NCBI RefSeq assembly: GCF_000376265.1
Contig: NZ_AQWU01000059.1
Span: forward strand, 1 to 60,761
DNA from: Thermus igniterrae ATCC 700962
GTDB taxonomy: Bacteria > Deinococcota > Deinococci > Deinococcales > Thermaceae
Direction: 5' to 3'
Length of the DNA stretch: 60,761 nt
The position numbers were made by a program, and so were the translations under genes. This document shows, in pieces, positions 18,169 through 24,987 of this stretch (the stretch's first letter is position 1; every line of letters starts with the position of its first letter). The notes beneath the pieces are model-generated. The model had not been told where the DNA came from and searched no databases. It was given only the letters and a program-made list of their open reading frames with translations.

Positions 18169-18199
18169 AAAAAACTTGGGCGCCCCTTTTGGGGCGCCC
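18169..18199 (-). terminator. aroF attenuator terminator
   Basis: On the minus strand there is a perfect 9-bp stem GGGCGCCCC with loop AAAA and GGGGCGCCC, then AAGTTTTTT, 11 nt before the aroF ATG. It is an intrinsic terminator in the leader of the gene it precedes. Confidence 0.85.
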
Positions 18200-18215
18200 T
18201 TTTGCGGCAAAGCCT

Positions 18216-18281
18216 CTATGCGGGCCGCAGGGCGCCCCCGGCGGGATAATAAAAGCCGAAGTGGCGCCCTAGCCTCCGCAT
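18216..18281 (-). CDS. aroF-tyrA leader peptide (Phe/Tyr)
   Basis: A 21-codon frame reads MRRLGRHFGFYYPAGG then ALRPA and stops. Codons 8-12 give Phe-Gly-Phe-Tyr-Tyr, using TTC, TTT, TAT and TAT. TTT and TAT are uncommon in this GC-rich genome. The ATG lies 10 nt after the promoter -10, so the message is nearly leaderless. Four copies of GGGCGCC(C) lie at 18263-18270 (in the leader), 18230-18239 (leader end), 18191-18199 and 18178-18186 (terminator arms). They give the 1:2/3:4 versus 2:3 choice of a classical ribosome-stalling attenuator. This is inferred from sequence and not from any known entry. Confidence 0.8.
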   Translation of the reverse strand: MRRLGRHFGFYYPAGGALRPA

Positions 18282-18291
18282 ATTGCCCCCA

Positions 18292-18321
18292 AGTTTAGGC
18301 GGGCTCTGGTCCCCTTGTCAA
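18292..18321 (-). promoter_or_regulatory. aroF-tyrA promoter
   Basis: -35 TTGACA (18316-18321), an 18-bp spacer and -10 TAAACT (18292-18297) on the minus strand. The -35 is a perfect consensus, lies within the end of the VOC dioxygenase gene, and points at the leader peptide. Confidence 0.8.
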
Positions 18322-19062
18322 GCGCACCCCGTGGCCCCAGGGGTCCAGGAACTCCTCCTCCATCCCCCAGGGGGCCAGGAGGGTGTAGCCCAGAAGCCCC
18401 GTGGCCCCTTCGGGGGCCCTCTGTCCCCTGGCCCAGGTGTTGGCCCCCACGTGGTGGTGGTACCCGTCCCAGGCGAAGAAGAGGGCCCCGGGGTAGGTGC
18501 GCAGGGTGGTCGCCATGCCTAGCCTCCCCCCGAAGAAGGCCTCTGCCTCCCGGAGGTCCCCCACGTGCAGGTGGAGGTGGCCAAGGCGGGTTTCCGGGGG
18601 AAGAGGGGTGGGGTGGGGGGTCTCCCCAAGCAACCCCTCCAGGTTGAGGGGGGCGGTGAACATCAGGGGTTCCCTGGGCCAGGCCTCTGGGGGGCGGTCC
18701 CAGTAAAGCTCCAGGCCGTTTCCCTCGGGGTCGCGGAAGTAGAGGGCCTCGGAGACCCCGTGGTCCGCTGCCCCCTCAAAGAAGGCCCCCGCTTCCAGAA
18801 GCCTTCGGGAAACCCCAGCCAGGTCCTTGCGGTGGGGTAGGAGGAGGGCGAAGTGGTAAAGCCCTACCGAGGGGTAAGGCCTTAGGGGGGCCTCAGGTTT
18901 GTGGATCAGGTCCAGGTAAAACCCCCTCCCTTCGGGAAAAAAGCGGTAAAGGGGAGGGTCGGCCTCCAGGCTAAGGCCCAGGAGGTCCCGGTAGAAGGCG
19001 AGGGCGGCCCCCAGGTTCCTCACCCGCAGGGAGAGGCCCAGGAGCCGCCTGGGGAAGGTCAT
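18295..19062 (-). CDS. Two-domain VOC (glyoxalase/catechol dioxygenase-like) protein
   Basis: A 255-aa protein with two VOC domains, residues 5-125 and 155-250. The first has SLRVRNLGAALAFYRDLLGL, LYHFALLLP and DPEGNGLELYWD; the second has LGHLHLHVGDLREAEAFF, GYHHHVGANTW and EEEFLDPWG. The His...His...Glu pattern in the second domain resembles the Fe(II) site of CatE-type catechol 2,3-dioxygenases. No aromatic-degradation genes are adjacent, so the substrate is open. The ATG abuts the yceI stop, suggesting cotranscription. The aroF promoter lies in its last 30 bp. Confidence 0.85.
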   Translation of the reverse strand: MTFPRRLLGLSLRVRNLGAALAFYRDLLGLSLEADPPLYRFFPEGRGFYLDLIHKPEAPLRPYPSVGLYHFALLLPHRKDLAGVSRRLLEAGAFFEGAADHGVSEALYFRDPEGNGLELYWDRPPEAWPREPLMFTAPLNLEGLLGETPHPTPLPPETRLGHLHLHVGDLREAEAFFGGRLGMATTLRTYPGALFFAWDGYHHHVGANTWARGQRAPEGATGLLGYTLLAPWGMEEEFLDPWGHGVRLTRGPEPA

Positions 19063-19599
19063 CTAGCCCACCGCCGCTTCCTGGAGCTTTACCGCCTGGG
19101 TGTCCACGCTGAAGCGCACCTCTTCCCCCACCAGCACCCCGCCCATCTCCAGGGCCACGTTCCAGGTGAGGCCGAAGTCCTTGCGGTTCAGTTTGCCCTC
19201 AAAGTGGGCGCCCAGGCGCTCGTTGCCCCAGGGGTCCTTGGCGGGCCCGTGGGTCTCCACCTCAAAGGCCAGGGGCCGGGTAGTGCCTCGGATGGTGACT
19301 TCCCCTTCCACCCGGTAGCGGCCTTCTCCCAGGGGCGTGATCCGCTCACTCCGGAAGAGGATCTCGGGGTGGTTGGCCACGTCCAGGAAGTCTGCGGAGC
19401 GCAGGTGGGCGTCCCGGTCCGCCACCCCCGTGTGGATGCTCTGGGCGTCCAGCCGGGCCTCTACCCGCACCGGCTTCCCCGTGGCGTCGGTCTCCACGTA
19501 CCCCTCCTTGAGGTTCAGGGTACCCTTCACCGTGGCGATCATCATATGGCGGACGGAAAACTCCACGCTGGTATGGGCTGGATCCAGGTTCCAACGCAT
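19063..19599 (-). CDS. YceI-family polyisoprenoid-binding protein
   Basis: A 178-aa YceI-domain lipocalin-like protein: WNLDPAHTSVEFSVRHMM, ADFLDVANHPEILFRSERI, GEVTIRGTTRPLAFEV and LNRKDFGLTWN are all family blocks. YceI proteins bind long isoprenoid chains; the Thermus homologue of this length is known from a crystal structure with a bound polyisoprenoid. It has no signal peptide. ATG 19599 gives the expected N terminus; a longer upstream frame enters the IS element. Before the IS inserted, the gene followed mqnA directly, which suggests a link to menaquinone. Confidence 0.93.
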   Translation of the reverse strand: MRWNLDPAHTSVEFSVRHMMIATVKGTLNLKEGYVETDATGKPVRVEARLDAQSIHTGVADRDAHLRSADFLDVANHPEILFRSERITPLGEGRYRVEGEVTIRGTTRPLAFEVETHGPAKDPWGNERLGAHFEGKLNRKDFGLTWNVALEMGGVLVGEEVRFSVDTQAVKLQEAAVG

Positions 19600-19632
19600 C
19601 TTGGCCTCCTTAGGGCCCAGGGCCCTTAGGGT

Positions 19633-19661
19633 AGGATATCCAAAGCGCTTTATAAAGTCAA
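19633..19661 (-). promoter_or_regulatory. yceI promoter with palindrome in the spacer
   Basis: -35 TTGACT (19656-19661), a 17-bp spacer and -10 TATCCT (19633-19638) on the minus strand. The spacer contains the 10-bp palindrome AAAGCGCTTT (19642-19651), a good place for a repressor. The IS481-type element sits directly upstream of the -35; its target duplication starts at 19661. Confidence 0.7.
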
Positions 19662-19666
19662 GTGCT
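19661..19666. repeat. Target-site duplication, left copy AGTGCT
   Basis: AGTGCT directly precedes the left IS end; the same hexamer is at 20802-20807. The first A may belong to either the IS end or the duplication. Confidence 0.65.
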
Positions 19667-20802
19667 TGTAATCGGTCAATACATCTGAGACTGGGGGACC
19701 GACTCCGCTTGCATTTTAGCCAAGAACTCCAGGGGCGCCAGCCCCCCCAGGGCCATGTGGGGCCTGCGGTGGTTGTAGTACGCCAGATAAGCGTCCAGCT
19801 CGGCCTGCAGGCGCACAAGCCCCCTTGGCAAGGGCAGGGTATAAAACTCGTCGCGGAAGGTGCGCTGCATCCGCTCCACGTGCCCGTTGAGCTTCGGGCT
19901 CCGTGGGGGCAGCACAAAGAGCCGGATTCCCAGGCTCCGGCAGGCTTCCTCAAACTCGGCCATGAACTCGCTCCCCCCGTCCACCTGGACGGCCCGGATG
20001 GGGAAGGGGGCCTTGGTCACGAGGGCGGAGAGGAATCCCGCCGCCAGGTTGGCCGTGGCCCTGGTGTGCACCTGGGCCAGGGAGAAGCGCGTGACCAGGT
20101 CCAGGGCCGAGAAGTGCTTGACCACCTCCCCGGGCCCTAGGGTCACGGTGAGGGTGTCCAACTGCACCAGGTCCCCGGGCGCCCTGGCCTCGTATCCCCG
20201 GGGCTTCCTCTGGGCGTAGGGCCTCTGGGGTCTTGGCCTCCCCTTGCCCCGCCTCGCCCGGGCCAGGAAGGCGGCCACCCTTTCCACCCGCCCCCTGGCT
20301 TCCAGATGGGCGAGGATGCGGCCCACGGTGCGCTCGCTGACCTCAAAACCTCCCTTCCTCAAGCTCCACCAGATGGGCCAGCGGCCCCAGGTGGGGTTTT
20401 GTCTCCGCAAGTCCTCGGTGGCGATGAGGAGTTCGGAGGTCCAGTGCACCTTCCGCCGTAGGCGTTTGGGGCGTTTGGGTTTCGGAAGAAGGCCTTTAAG
20501 TCCTTCGTCCTTGAGCCTGCTCCGCCAGCGGTGATAGGTGGCCCGGCTGATCCCCACCAGGGCCTGGATCTCGGGCCAGCTCACCCCGTGCTTCCTGAAC
20601 GCCTCCACCTGCTTGAGCTTGCGCAGCCGTTCCTGGACCAGGGGGTCGCCGGCCCCCGCCATCTCCAGCTCCTGGGCCTTCCTCGCTCCTCGCCAGATCG
20701 CTTTGCCAACCGTGGTAAGCTGCACTCGGGGGGCCTCCTTCCGGAGTCGGTCCCCCTCTTTTTATCCCAGCCCAGAGTCTCACATGTGTTTGTCCGGGTT
20801 CA
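19667..20802 (-). mobile_element. IS481-type insertion sequence (about 1.14 kb)
   Basis: The element holds one transposase gene. Its ends are imperfect inverted repeats: left 19667-19692 (TG, then CGG.CAA and ACATCTGAGACT) and right 20776-20802 (complement reading TG, then CGG.CAA and ACATGTGAGACT). A 5-bp direct repeat GTGCT (19662-19666 and 20803-20807) flanks it and becomes 6 bp (AGTGCT) if the boundary A is counted. A second, perfect 15-bp inverted repeat GGGGGACCGACTCCG lies inside (19693-19707 and 20742-20756). The insertion sits 3 bp past the mqnA stop and just upstream of the yceI promoter. Confidence 0.8.
19676..20725 (-). CDS. IS481-type transposase (integrase core)
   Basis: A 349-aa transposase, apparently intact. 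Residues 25-95 are a helix-turn-helix region (FRKHGVSWPEIQALVGIS, ATYHRWRSRLK). An integrase catalytic core follows with the DDE triad in VQLDTLTVT, VQVDGGSEFMAEF and LNGHVERMQRTFRDEF. The C terminus YYNHRRPHMALGGLAPLEF is typical of IS481/IS3-like enzymes. A single frame with no frameshift favours IS481 over IS3. GTG start at 20725. The stop lies inside the left terminal repeat. Confidence 0.9.
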   Translation of the reverse strand: MQLTTVGKAIWRGARKAQELEMAGAGDPLVQERLRKLKQVEAFRKHGVSWPEIQALVGISRATYHRWRSRLKDEGLKGLLPKPKRPKRLRRKVHWTSELLIATEDLRRQNPTWGRWPIWWSLRKGGFEVSERTVGRILAHLEARGRVERVAAFLARARRGKGRPRPQRPYAQRKPRGYEARAPGDLVQLDTLTVTLGPGEVVKHFSALDLVTRFSLAQVHTRATANLAAGFLSALVTKAPFPIRAVQVDGGSEFMAEFEEACRSLGIRLFVLPPRSPKLNGHVERMQRTFRDEFYTLPLPRGLVRLQAELDAYLAYYNHRRPHMALGGLAPLEFLAKMQAESVPQSQMY

Positions 20803-20807
20803 GTGCT
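20802..20807. repeat. Target-site duplication, right copy AGTGCT
   Basis: Second copy, overlapping the last two bases of the mqnA stop codon region (stop at 20806-20808 on the minus strand). This shows the insertion occurred at the very end of mqnA without damaging it. Confidence 0.65.
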
Positions 20808-21618
20808 ATCCCGGATAGTACGCCGGGGCGAAGGGCAGGCCTAGGGCCTGGGCAAAGGCCAGGAGACCCAGGCGGTCGGGCTCCTCCAGGTGGTAGCGGA
20901 AGTTCCAGAGGTAGTGTTCCATGAGGGCGGGGTGCACCCCAAGCCGCTCCGCTTCCTCCCGGGCCACCTCCCCCAGGTGGGCCAACCCCTGCCGCCGGGC
21001 CCGTCGCAGGGCCTGGACCAGCTCCCGGGGCGGCGGGTTTTCCTTGCGGTAGGCCCAGACGGCGAAGACGAAGGGGAGGCGGGTCCTGGCGAACCAGAGC
21101 ATGGAGAGGTCCACCACCGCCACCTCCCCGAAGCGGGTGGGAAGGGCGTGGGGGGTCTCGGGGAGTTCCCTCAGGAGGCCGGCGTAGGCCTGGATGGCCC
21201 GGTCCCCAATGAGGAGAACCCCGTCGTAGGGGCCCAGGAGCTCGAGGCCCCCTTCCTCCCGTACGTACTGGGGCTCTACCCCCCGTTCCTTGAGCAGTAG
21301 CTTCAGGAGGGCCACGCTGGTGGCGCTTTCCGTGGTGAGGGCTACCCGCTTGAGCCCTTCCAGCCTGCCCAGGTGGAAGAGGTTCACGGAGTAGACCCGG
21401 CCCAACACGGCCACGGAAAAGTCGGGGAGCAGGCCCAGGGCCTCCTGGTGCCTCAGGTAAAAGTAGCTGGAAACCAGGGAAAGCCCCACTTCCCCCGAGA
21501 GGACCAGGCGGTTCAGCTCCGCCGGTACCCCGTGGCGCAGGGTCCAGCCGTCGGCTTCCAGGAAGCGGTAGAGGGGGGCCACGTTGGCGTAGCGGGGCAC
21601 CCCCAAGACGTAGGCCAT
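20806..21618 (-). CDS. mqnA: Chorismate dehydratase, futalosine pathway
   Basis: A 270-aa MqnA that dehydrates chorismate to 3-enolpyruvylbenzoate, the entry step of the futalosine route to menaquinone. It has the periplasmic-binding-like fold with GVPRYANVAPLYRFLE, VPAELNRLVLSGEVGLSLVSSYFY, VALTTESATSVALLKLLL, LLIGDRAIQ, DLSMLWFARTRLPFVFAVW and the C-terminal HYLWNFRYHL, all characteristic. Its ATG overlaps the mqnE stop by 1 nt (TGATG). Downstream an IS has inserted just past its stop. Confidence 0.95.
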   Translation of the reverse strand: MAYVLGVPRYANVAPLYRFLEADGWTLRHGVPAELNRLVLSGEVGLSLVSSYFYLRHQEALGLLPDFSVAVLGRVYSVNLFHLGRLEGLKRVALTTESATSVALLKLLLKERGVEPQYVREEGGLELLGPYDGVLLIGDRAIQAYAGLLRELPETPHALPTRFGEVAVVDLSMLWFARTRLPFVFAVWAYRKENPPPRELVQALRRARRQGLAHLGEVAREEAERLGVHPALMEHYLWNFRYHLEEPDRLGLLAFAQALGLPFAPAYYPG

Positions 21619-22736
21619 CAGGCTTCCACCTGGGTGTAGACCCGCACCTCCCGGTAGAGGGCGTCCCGTTCCACGGGAATCCGTCCGGCCATCAGGATGA
21701 TGCGGGCCAGCTCCCGCTTGGAAAGCCCCTGGGGCGTGGGGCTTCCCGCCATATGGACGATGCGCTCCTCAATGAGGGTGCCGTCAATGTCCGTCACCCC
21801 CCAGTCCAAGGAGACCTGGGCCAGCTCCGGGGTCAGGGTGGCCCAGTAGCCCTTGATGTGGGGGATGTTGTCCAGGTAAAGCCGGGCCACCGCCAGGTTG
21901 CGCAGGTCATCCAGGCCGGTGGTGAAGGTCCTTTTGCCCAGTTCCCGCGCCAGCTGGTTGCCGTCGGGCTGGAAGGCCAGGGGGATGAAGCTCATGAAGC
22001 CCCCGGTCTCGTCCTGGAGGCGGCGCAGGCGGTCCATGTGGTCCAGGCGTTCCTCCAGGGTCTCTATGTGGCCGTAGAGCATGGTGGCGTTGGTGGGGAT
22101 GCCCAGGAGGTGGGCGGTGCGATGGACCTCCAGCCACCCTTCCGCGCTCACCTTGGCCCGGGCGATCTGCCTGCGCACCCTCTCGGCGAAGATTTCCGCC
22201 CCTCCGCCCGGCATGGCGTCCAGACCCGCCTCCTTCAGGGCCTGGAGCACCTCCTTGTAGGGCAGGCGGGCGATCTTGGAAAAGTGGTGGATTTCCGCCG
22301 CGGTCCAGGCCTTCACCTGGACCCCGGGGAAGGCCTCCTTGAGGGCCCGCACCAGGTCCAGGTAGTACTGGAAGGGGCGCTTGGGGTGGTGGCCCGCCGT
22401 CATGTGGATCTCGGTGAGGCCAGGCTGGTAGCGGGCCCGCACCCACTCCACCACCTCTTCCACCTCCCAGTCCCAGGCCCCTTCCTCCCCGAAGCGGCGC
22501 TGGAAGGCGCAGAAGGTGCACCCCACGTAGCAGATGTTGGTCTGGGAGACGCGGATGGAATGGACGAAGTAGGTCTTCTTGCCGTGCTTGCGCTCCCGCA
22601 CCAGGTTGGCCAGGCGCATAAGCGTGGGGAGGTCACGGGTCTCGTAGAGGGCAAGCCCCTCGGCAAAGGTGAGGCGTTCGCCGGCCTCCACCTTTTCCGC
22701 GATGGGCAGCAGGCGGGGGTCCTGAATCCCCTTCAC
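21618..22736 (-). CDS. mqnE: Aminofutalosine synthase, radical SAM
   Basis: A protein of about 372 aa that uses SAM and 3-enolpyruvylbenzoate to make aminodeoxyfutalosine. The radical SAM motif is CYVGCTFC (CxxxCxxC), followed by EIHMTAGHHPKRPFQYYLDL, VKAWTAAEIHHFSKIA and AGLDAMPGGGAEIF. The AAEIHHF block separates it from MqnC, which has a different block there. I start at GTG 22736 because the family N terminus begins about there; a TTG 24 bp upstream is less likely. It forms an operon with mqnA. Confidence 0.93.
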   Translation of the reverse strand: MKGIQDPRLLPIAEKVEAGERLTFAEGLALYETRDLPTLMRLANLVRERKHGKKTYFVHSIRVSQTNICYVGCTFCAFQRRFGEEGAWDWEVEEVVEWVRARYQPGLTEIHMTAGHHPKRPFQYYLDLVRALKEAFPGVQVKAWTAAEIHHFSKIARLPYKEVLQALKEAGLDAMPGGGAEIFAERVRRQIARAKVSAEGWLEVHRTAHLLGIPTNATMLYGHIETLEERLDHMDRLRRLQDETGGFMSFIPLAFQPDGNQLARELGKRTFTTGLDDLRNLAVARLYLDNIPHIKGYWATLTPELAQVSLDWGVTDIDGTLIEERIVHMAGSPTPQGLSKRELARIILMAGRIPVERDALYREVRVYTQVEA

Positions 22737-22746
22737 GGCAAGGAGT

Positions 22747-23412
22747 CTACTCCCCGGCAAAGCGCCTGACCAGGGCCTCCACCTCTTTCTGCCGTCCGCC
22801 CACGCTCCTTTCCGGCAGGAGGTTTCTCAGGTAGCGGTCCGTGAGGAGGAGGTCCACGTAGGGGTAGACCGTGGCCGCCATCACCGCGTCCAGGAGGTCG
22901 GAGGGACGGGGCCTGCGGCCGGGGTCAGAGGCCATGCGGGCCAGCAACCCTGCCAGGAGGCGCACGAAGGGGACCTCCCTGAGCCCTGTTCGCGTGCGGA
23001 TCTCCCTAAGGGCGGCCTCGAGGGCCTCCCCATAGGGTAGCCCCTGGAGGAGGGCCGGCAAGCCCTGGAAAGGGGAGAGGTCGGCCGGGGTCTCCCAGCC
23101 CCCTCCGCGCCAGAGGAGGTCCTCCCGGAAGAGCCCCCGGGCCTGCCTGGCGGCCACTTCCTGCCAGGGGCGCACCCAGTACCCTTGGGAAAGGGCCCCA
23201 AAAACCTCCCGCAGGGCGGGAAGGAGGTAGCCCGCCTTTTCCTCGGGGCCCCGGATGGGATGGAGGGTTTCCAGCACGTGGAAGGGACTGGGCGGGGCCA
23301 GGGCCTTCCCCCGCATGGCCCGGAAGAGGCGGCCAAAGGCCTCGTGCCCCCGCTGGCCCAAAAGGTGCTTGGCCATGCGGCTGGCGTAGTTCTGGTCCAG
23401 GTAGACGAGCAC
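22747..23412 (-). CDS. PIN-like domain protein
   Basis: A 221-aa protein. It starts with a strand carrying an acidic residue, LVYLDQNYASRMAK, and has a second acidic cluster in SDLLDAVMAATVYPYVDLLLTDRYL. This layout is that of PIN-like nucleases, with Asp after strand 1 and two Asp near strand 4. The middle is helical and not recognised. No antitoxin-like neighbour is visible; it is instead tightly coupled to a UPF0114 membrane protein (TAGTG overlap) and to mqnE (10-bp gap). Nuclease activity is an inference. Confidence 0.6.
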   Translation of the reverse strand: MLVYLDQNYASRMAKHLLGQRGHEAFGRLFRAMRGKALAPPSPFHVLETLHPIRGPEEKAGYLLPALREVFGALSQGYWVRPWQEVAARQARGLFREDLLWRGGGWETPADLSPFQGLPALLQGLPYGEALEAALREIRTRTGLREVPFVRLLAGLLARMASDPGRRPRPSDLLDAVMAATVYPYVDLLLTDRYLRNLLPERSVGGRQKEVEALVRRFAGE

Positions 23413-23855
23413 TACTCCTTGGCCCGGGTGAGCCAGAGGGCCACGGCCAAAAGGGCCACCCCCCCGGCGAAGAGGAGGAAGTCCAGGGCGGCCTCTGGCT
23501 TGAAGGCCATGGCCTTCTCAAAGAACTTCACCACCAGGATCATCACGATCACCTGGCCCAGTTTGCCCTTGAGGTCGGCCAGGCTTTCCACGGAAAGGAC
23601 GTTCTCCAGAGGGAGGTCCAGCCGGCGGATGAAAAGCTCAAAAAGCCCCAGGCTAAAGATGAGAAAGACCGCCGCCAAAAGGGCCAGGTCCACAGCGCCC
23701 ACCAGGGCGGGGAGGGCGGTTTCCAGGTCCTGGCCCAACGCCCCCGCCGCCTCCTTAAGGGCGTGCCAGGCGAAGTAAAAGGCCCCCAAAAGGAGCCCGA
23801 GGACGGGCAGGAGCATGCTCCAGCGCACCAGGTTGGCCAGGATTTCCAGCCGCAT
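23412..23855 (-). CDS. UPF0114 (YqhA-like) membrane protein
   Basis: A 147-aa protein with four predicted membrane helices (about residues 10-32, 50-72, 92-112 and 120-142). The family block LENVLSVESLADLKGKLGQVIVMILVVKF fits UPF0114/YqhA. Its function is not known. An ATG with AAGGAGG upstream lies 9 bp after the lacI-type gene stop, so it is in the same transcript as that regulator. Confidence 0.85.
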   Translation of the reverse strand: MRLEILANLVRWSMLLPVLGLLLGAFYFAWHALKEAAGALGQDLETALPALVGAVDLALLAAVFLIFSLGLFELFIRRLDLPLENVLSVESLADLKGKLGQVIVMILVVKFFEKAMAFKPEAALDFLLFAGGVALLAVALWLTRAKE

Positions 23856-23864
23856 GGGGCCTCC

Positions 23865-24899
23865 TTAGGGGAGGTAGGGCACCGCCGGGGGAGTTCCGGT
23901 AGAGGCCCGCTCCACCAGGACCGGCTCAAACCGCACCTCCCGGGGTGGGCCCTGGTAGCCCTGCATCCTTTCCAAGAGGAGCTGGGCCGCCCGGGCCCCC
24001 ATGGCCTCCACCGGCTGGGCGATGGTGGAAAGCCCCCGCTCCTCCGTGAAGGGATGGCCGTCAAAGCCCAGCACCCGCACTTCCTTGCCCAGGGTGAGGC
24101 CCAGGCGCTCTGCCTCCTCCAGCACCCCCAGGGCCACCAGGTCGGCCCCGGCGAAGACGTTGAGGGGCGGGGAGGCCTTTTCCAGGAAGTACCGCAGGGC
24201 GAGCCGCCCCCCCTCTTGGGAAAGCCGCGTGGTGTAGAGGTGGTCCTGGGGGAAGGGACGGCCCGCGGCTCCCAAGGCCTCCTGGAAGCCCTGCATGCGC
24301 TCGGCGAAGACCGTGTGGCGGAAGGCCCGGTCGGGCTCCTCCTCCACCTTGACGGCGAAGATGGCCCCGGGGAAGCGGGTCAGGTACGCTCCCGCCATCC
24401 GTCCCCCCAGGAGGTTGTCCAGGTAGACGGAGTCGTAGCGGGGGTTTTTGGCGTCCACCAGGACCACGGGGCGGTCGGTGGGGAGGCGGCCCTCCTCAAA
24501 GTGCTCCGTGAGGTCATAGGAGGCCAGGATCAGCCCGTCGGTGAGGTAGGCCAGGGTGGTGCTTTCCAGGTAGCGACGGAGCCTGGCCTGGGAGAGGATG
24601 GGGAAGAGGGCGAGGTCGTAGCGCTTTTCCAAAAGGACCCCCTCAATCCCCTCCAGGAGCCGGCGGTAAAACTCCGTGGCCACGAAGGGCAGGAGGACGG
24701 AGACCGTGTAGCTCCGGCCCCCGGCGATCCTGCGGGCGTGGGGGTTGGGGGTGTAGCCCAGCTCCTCCATGGCCCTCAGCACCCGGGCCCGGGTTTCCGG
24801 GCGCACCGCCGGGTGGTTGTTCAGGACCCGGCTCACCGTGCCCAGGCCTACACCGGCCCGGGCGGCCACCTCGTGGATGGTGGGCTTTTTCTTCTTCAT
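23865..24899 (-). CDS. LacI-family transcriptional regulator
   Basis: A 344-aa repressor. Residues 6-52 are the LacI helix-turn-helix and hinge (TIHEVAARAGVGLGTVSRVL then NNHPAVRPETRARV). The rest is a periplasmic-binding-like sensor with TDGLILAS, GFDGHPFTEERGLSTIAQP and the C-terminal AAQLLLERM. The effector is unknown; no sugar genes are adjacent. The promoter region holds two palindromes just downstream of the expected start point, so autorepression is likely. Confidence 0.92.
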   Translation of the reverse strand: MKKKKPTIHEVAARAGVGLGTVSRVLNNHPAVRPETRARVLRAMEELGYTPNPHARRIAGGRSYTVSVLLPFVATEFYRRLLEGIEGVLLEKRYDLALFPILSQARLRRYLESTTLAYLTDGLILASYDLTEHFEEGRLPTDRPVVLVDAKNPRYDSVYLDNLLGGRMAGAYLTRFPGAIFAVKVEEEPDRAFRHTVFAERMQGFQEALGAAGRPFPQDHLYTTRLSQEGGRLALRYFLEKASPPLNVFAGADLVALGVLEEAERLGLTLGKEVRVLGFDGHPFTEERGLSTIAQPVEAMGARAAQLLLERMQGYQGPPREVRFEPVLVERASTGTPPAVPYLP

Positions 24900-24917
24900 G
24901 ATGGGGTTCCCTGGGTC

Positions 24918-24943
24918 TGGAAGCGCTTCATGGAAACTTCCAT
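24918..24943. promoter_or_regulatory. Tandem palindromic operators before the lacI-type gene
   Basis: GAAGCGCTTC (24920-24929, perfect, CpG-centred as in LacI-family operators) is followed by ATGGAA-AC-TTCCAT (24930-24943). Both lie between the -10 and the ATG of the regulator, so a bound repressor would block early elongation or the start site. Confidence 0.65.
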
Positions 24944-24947
24944 TCTC

Positions 24948-24977
24948 AGGATACGCCAACCTAGGCCCTTCCTGCAA
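24948..24977 (-). promoter_or_regulatory. Promoter of the lacI-type gene
   Basis: -35 TTGCAG (24972-24977), an 18-bp spacer and -10 TATCCT (24948-24953) on the minus strand. The -35 lies close to the start of the divergent plsY-like gene (24988). Confidence 0.6.
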
Positions 24978-24987
24978 GAATGGGGGC

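Noticed and set aside
22747-23855. Toxin-antitoxin pair (PIN protein plus neighbour)
   Set aside because: The neighbour is a four-helix UPF0114 membrane protein, not an antitoxin, and the PIN-like protein is longer than VapC toxins.
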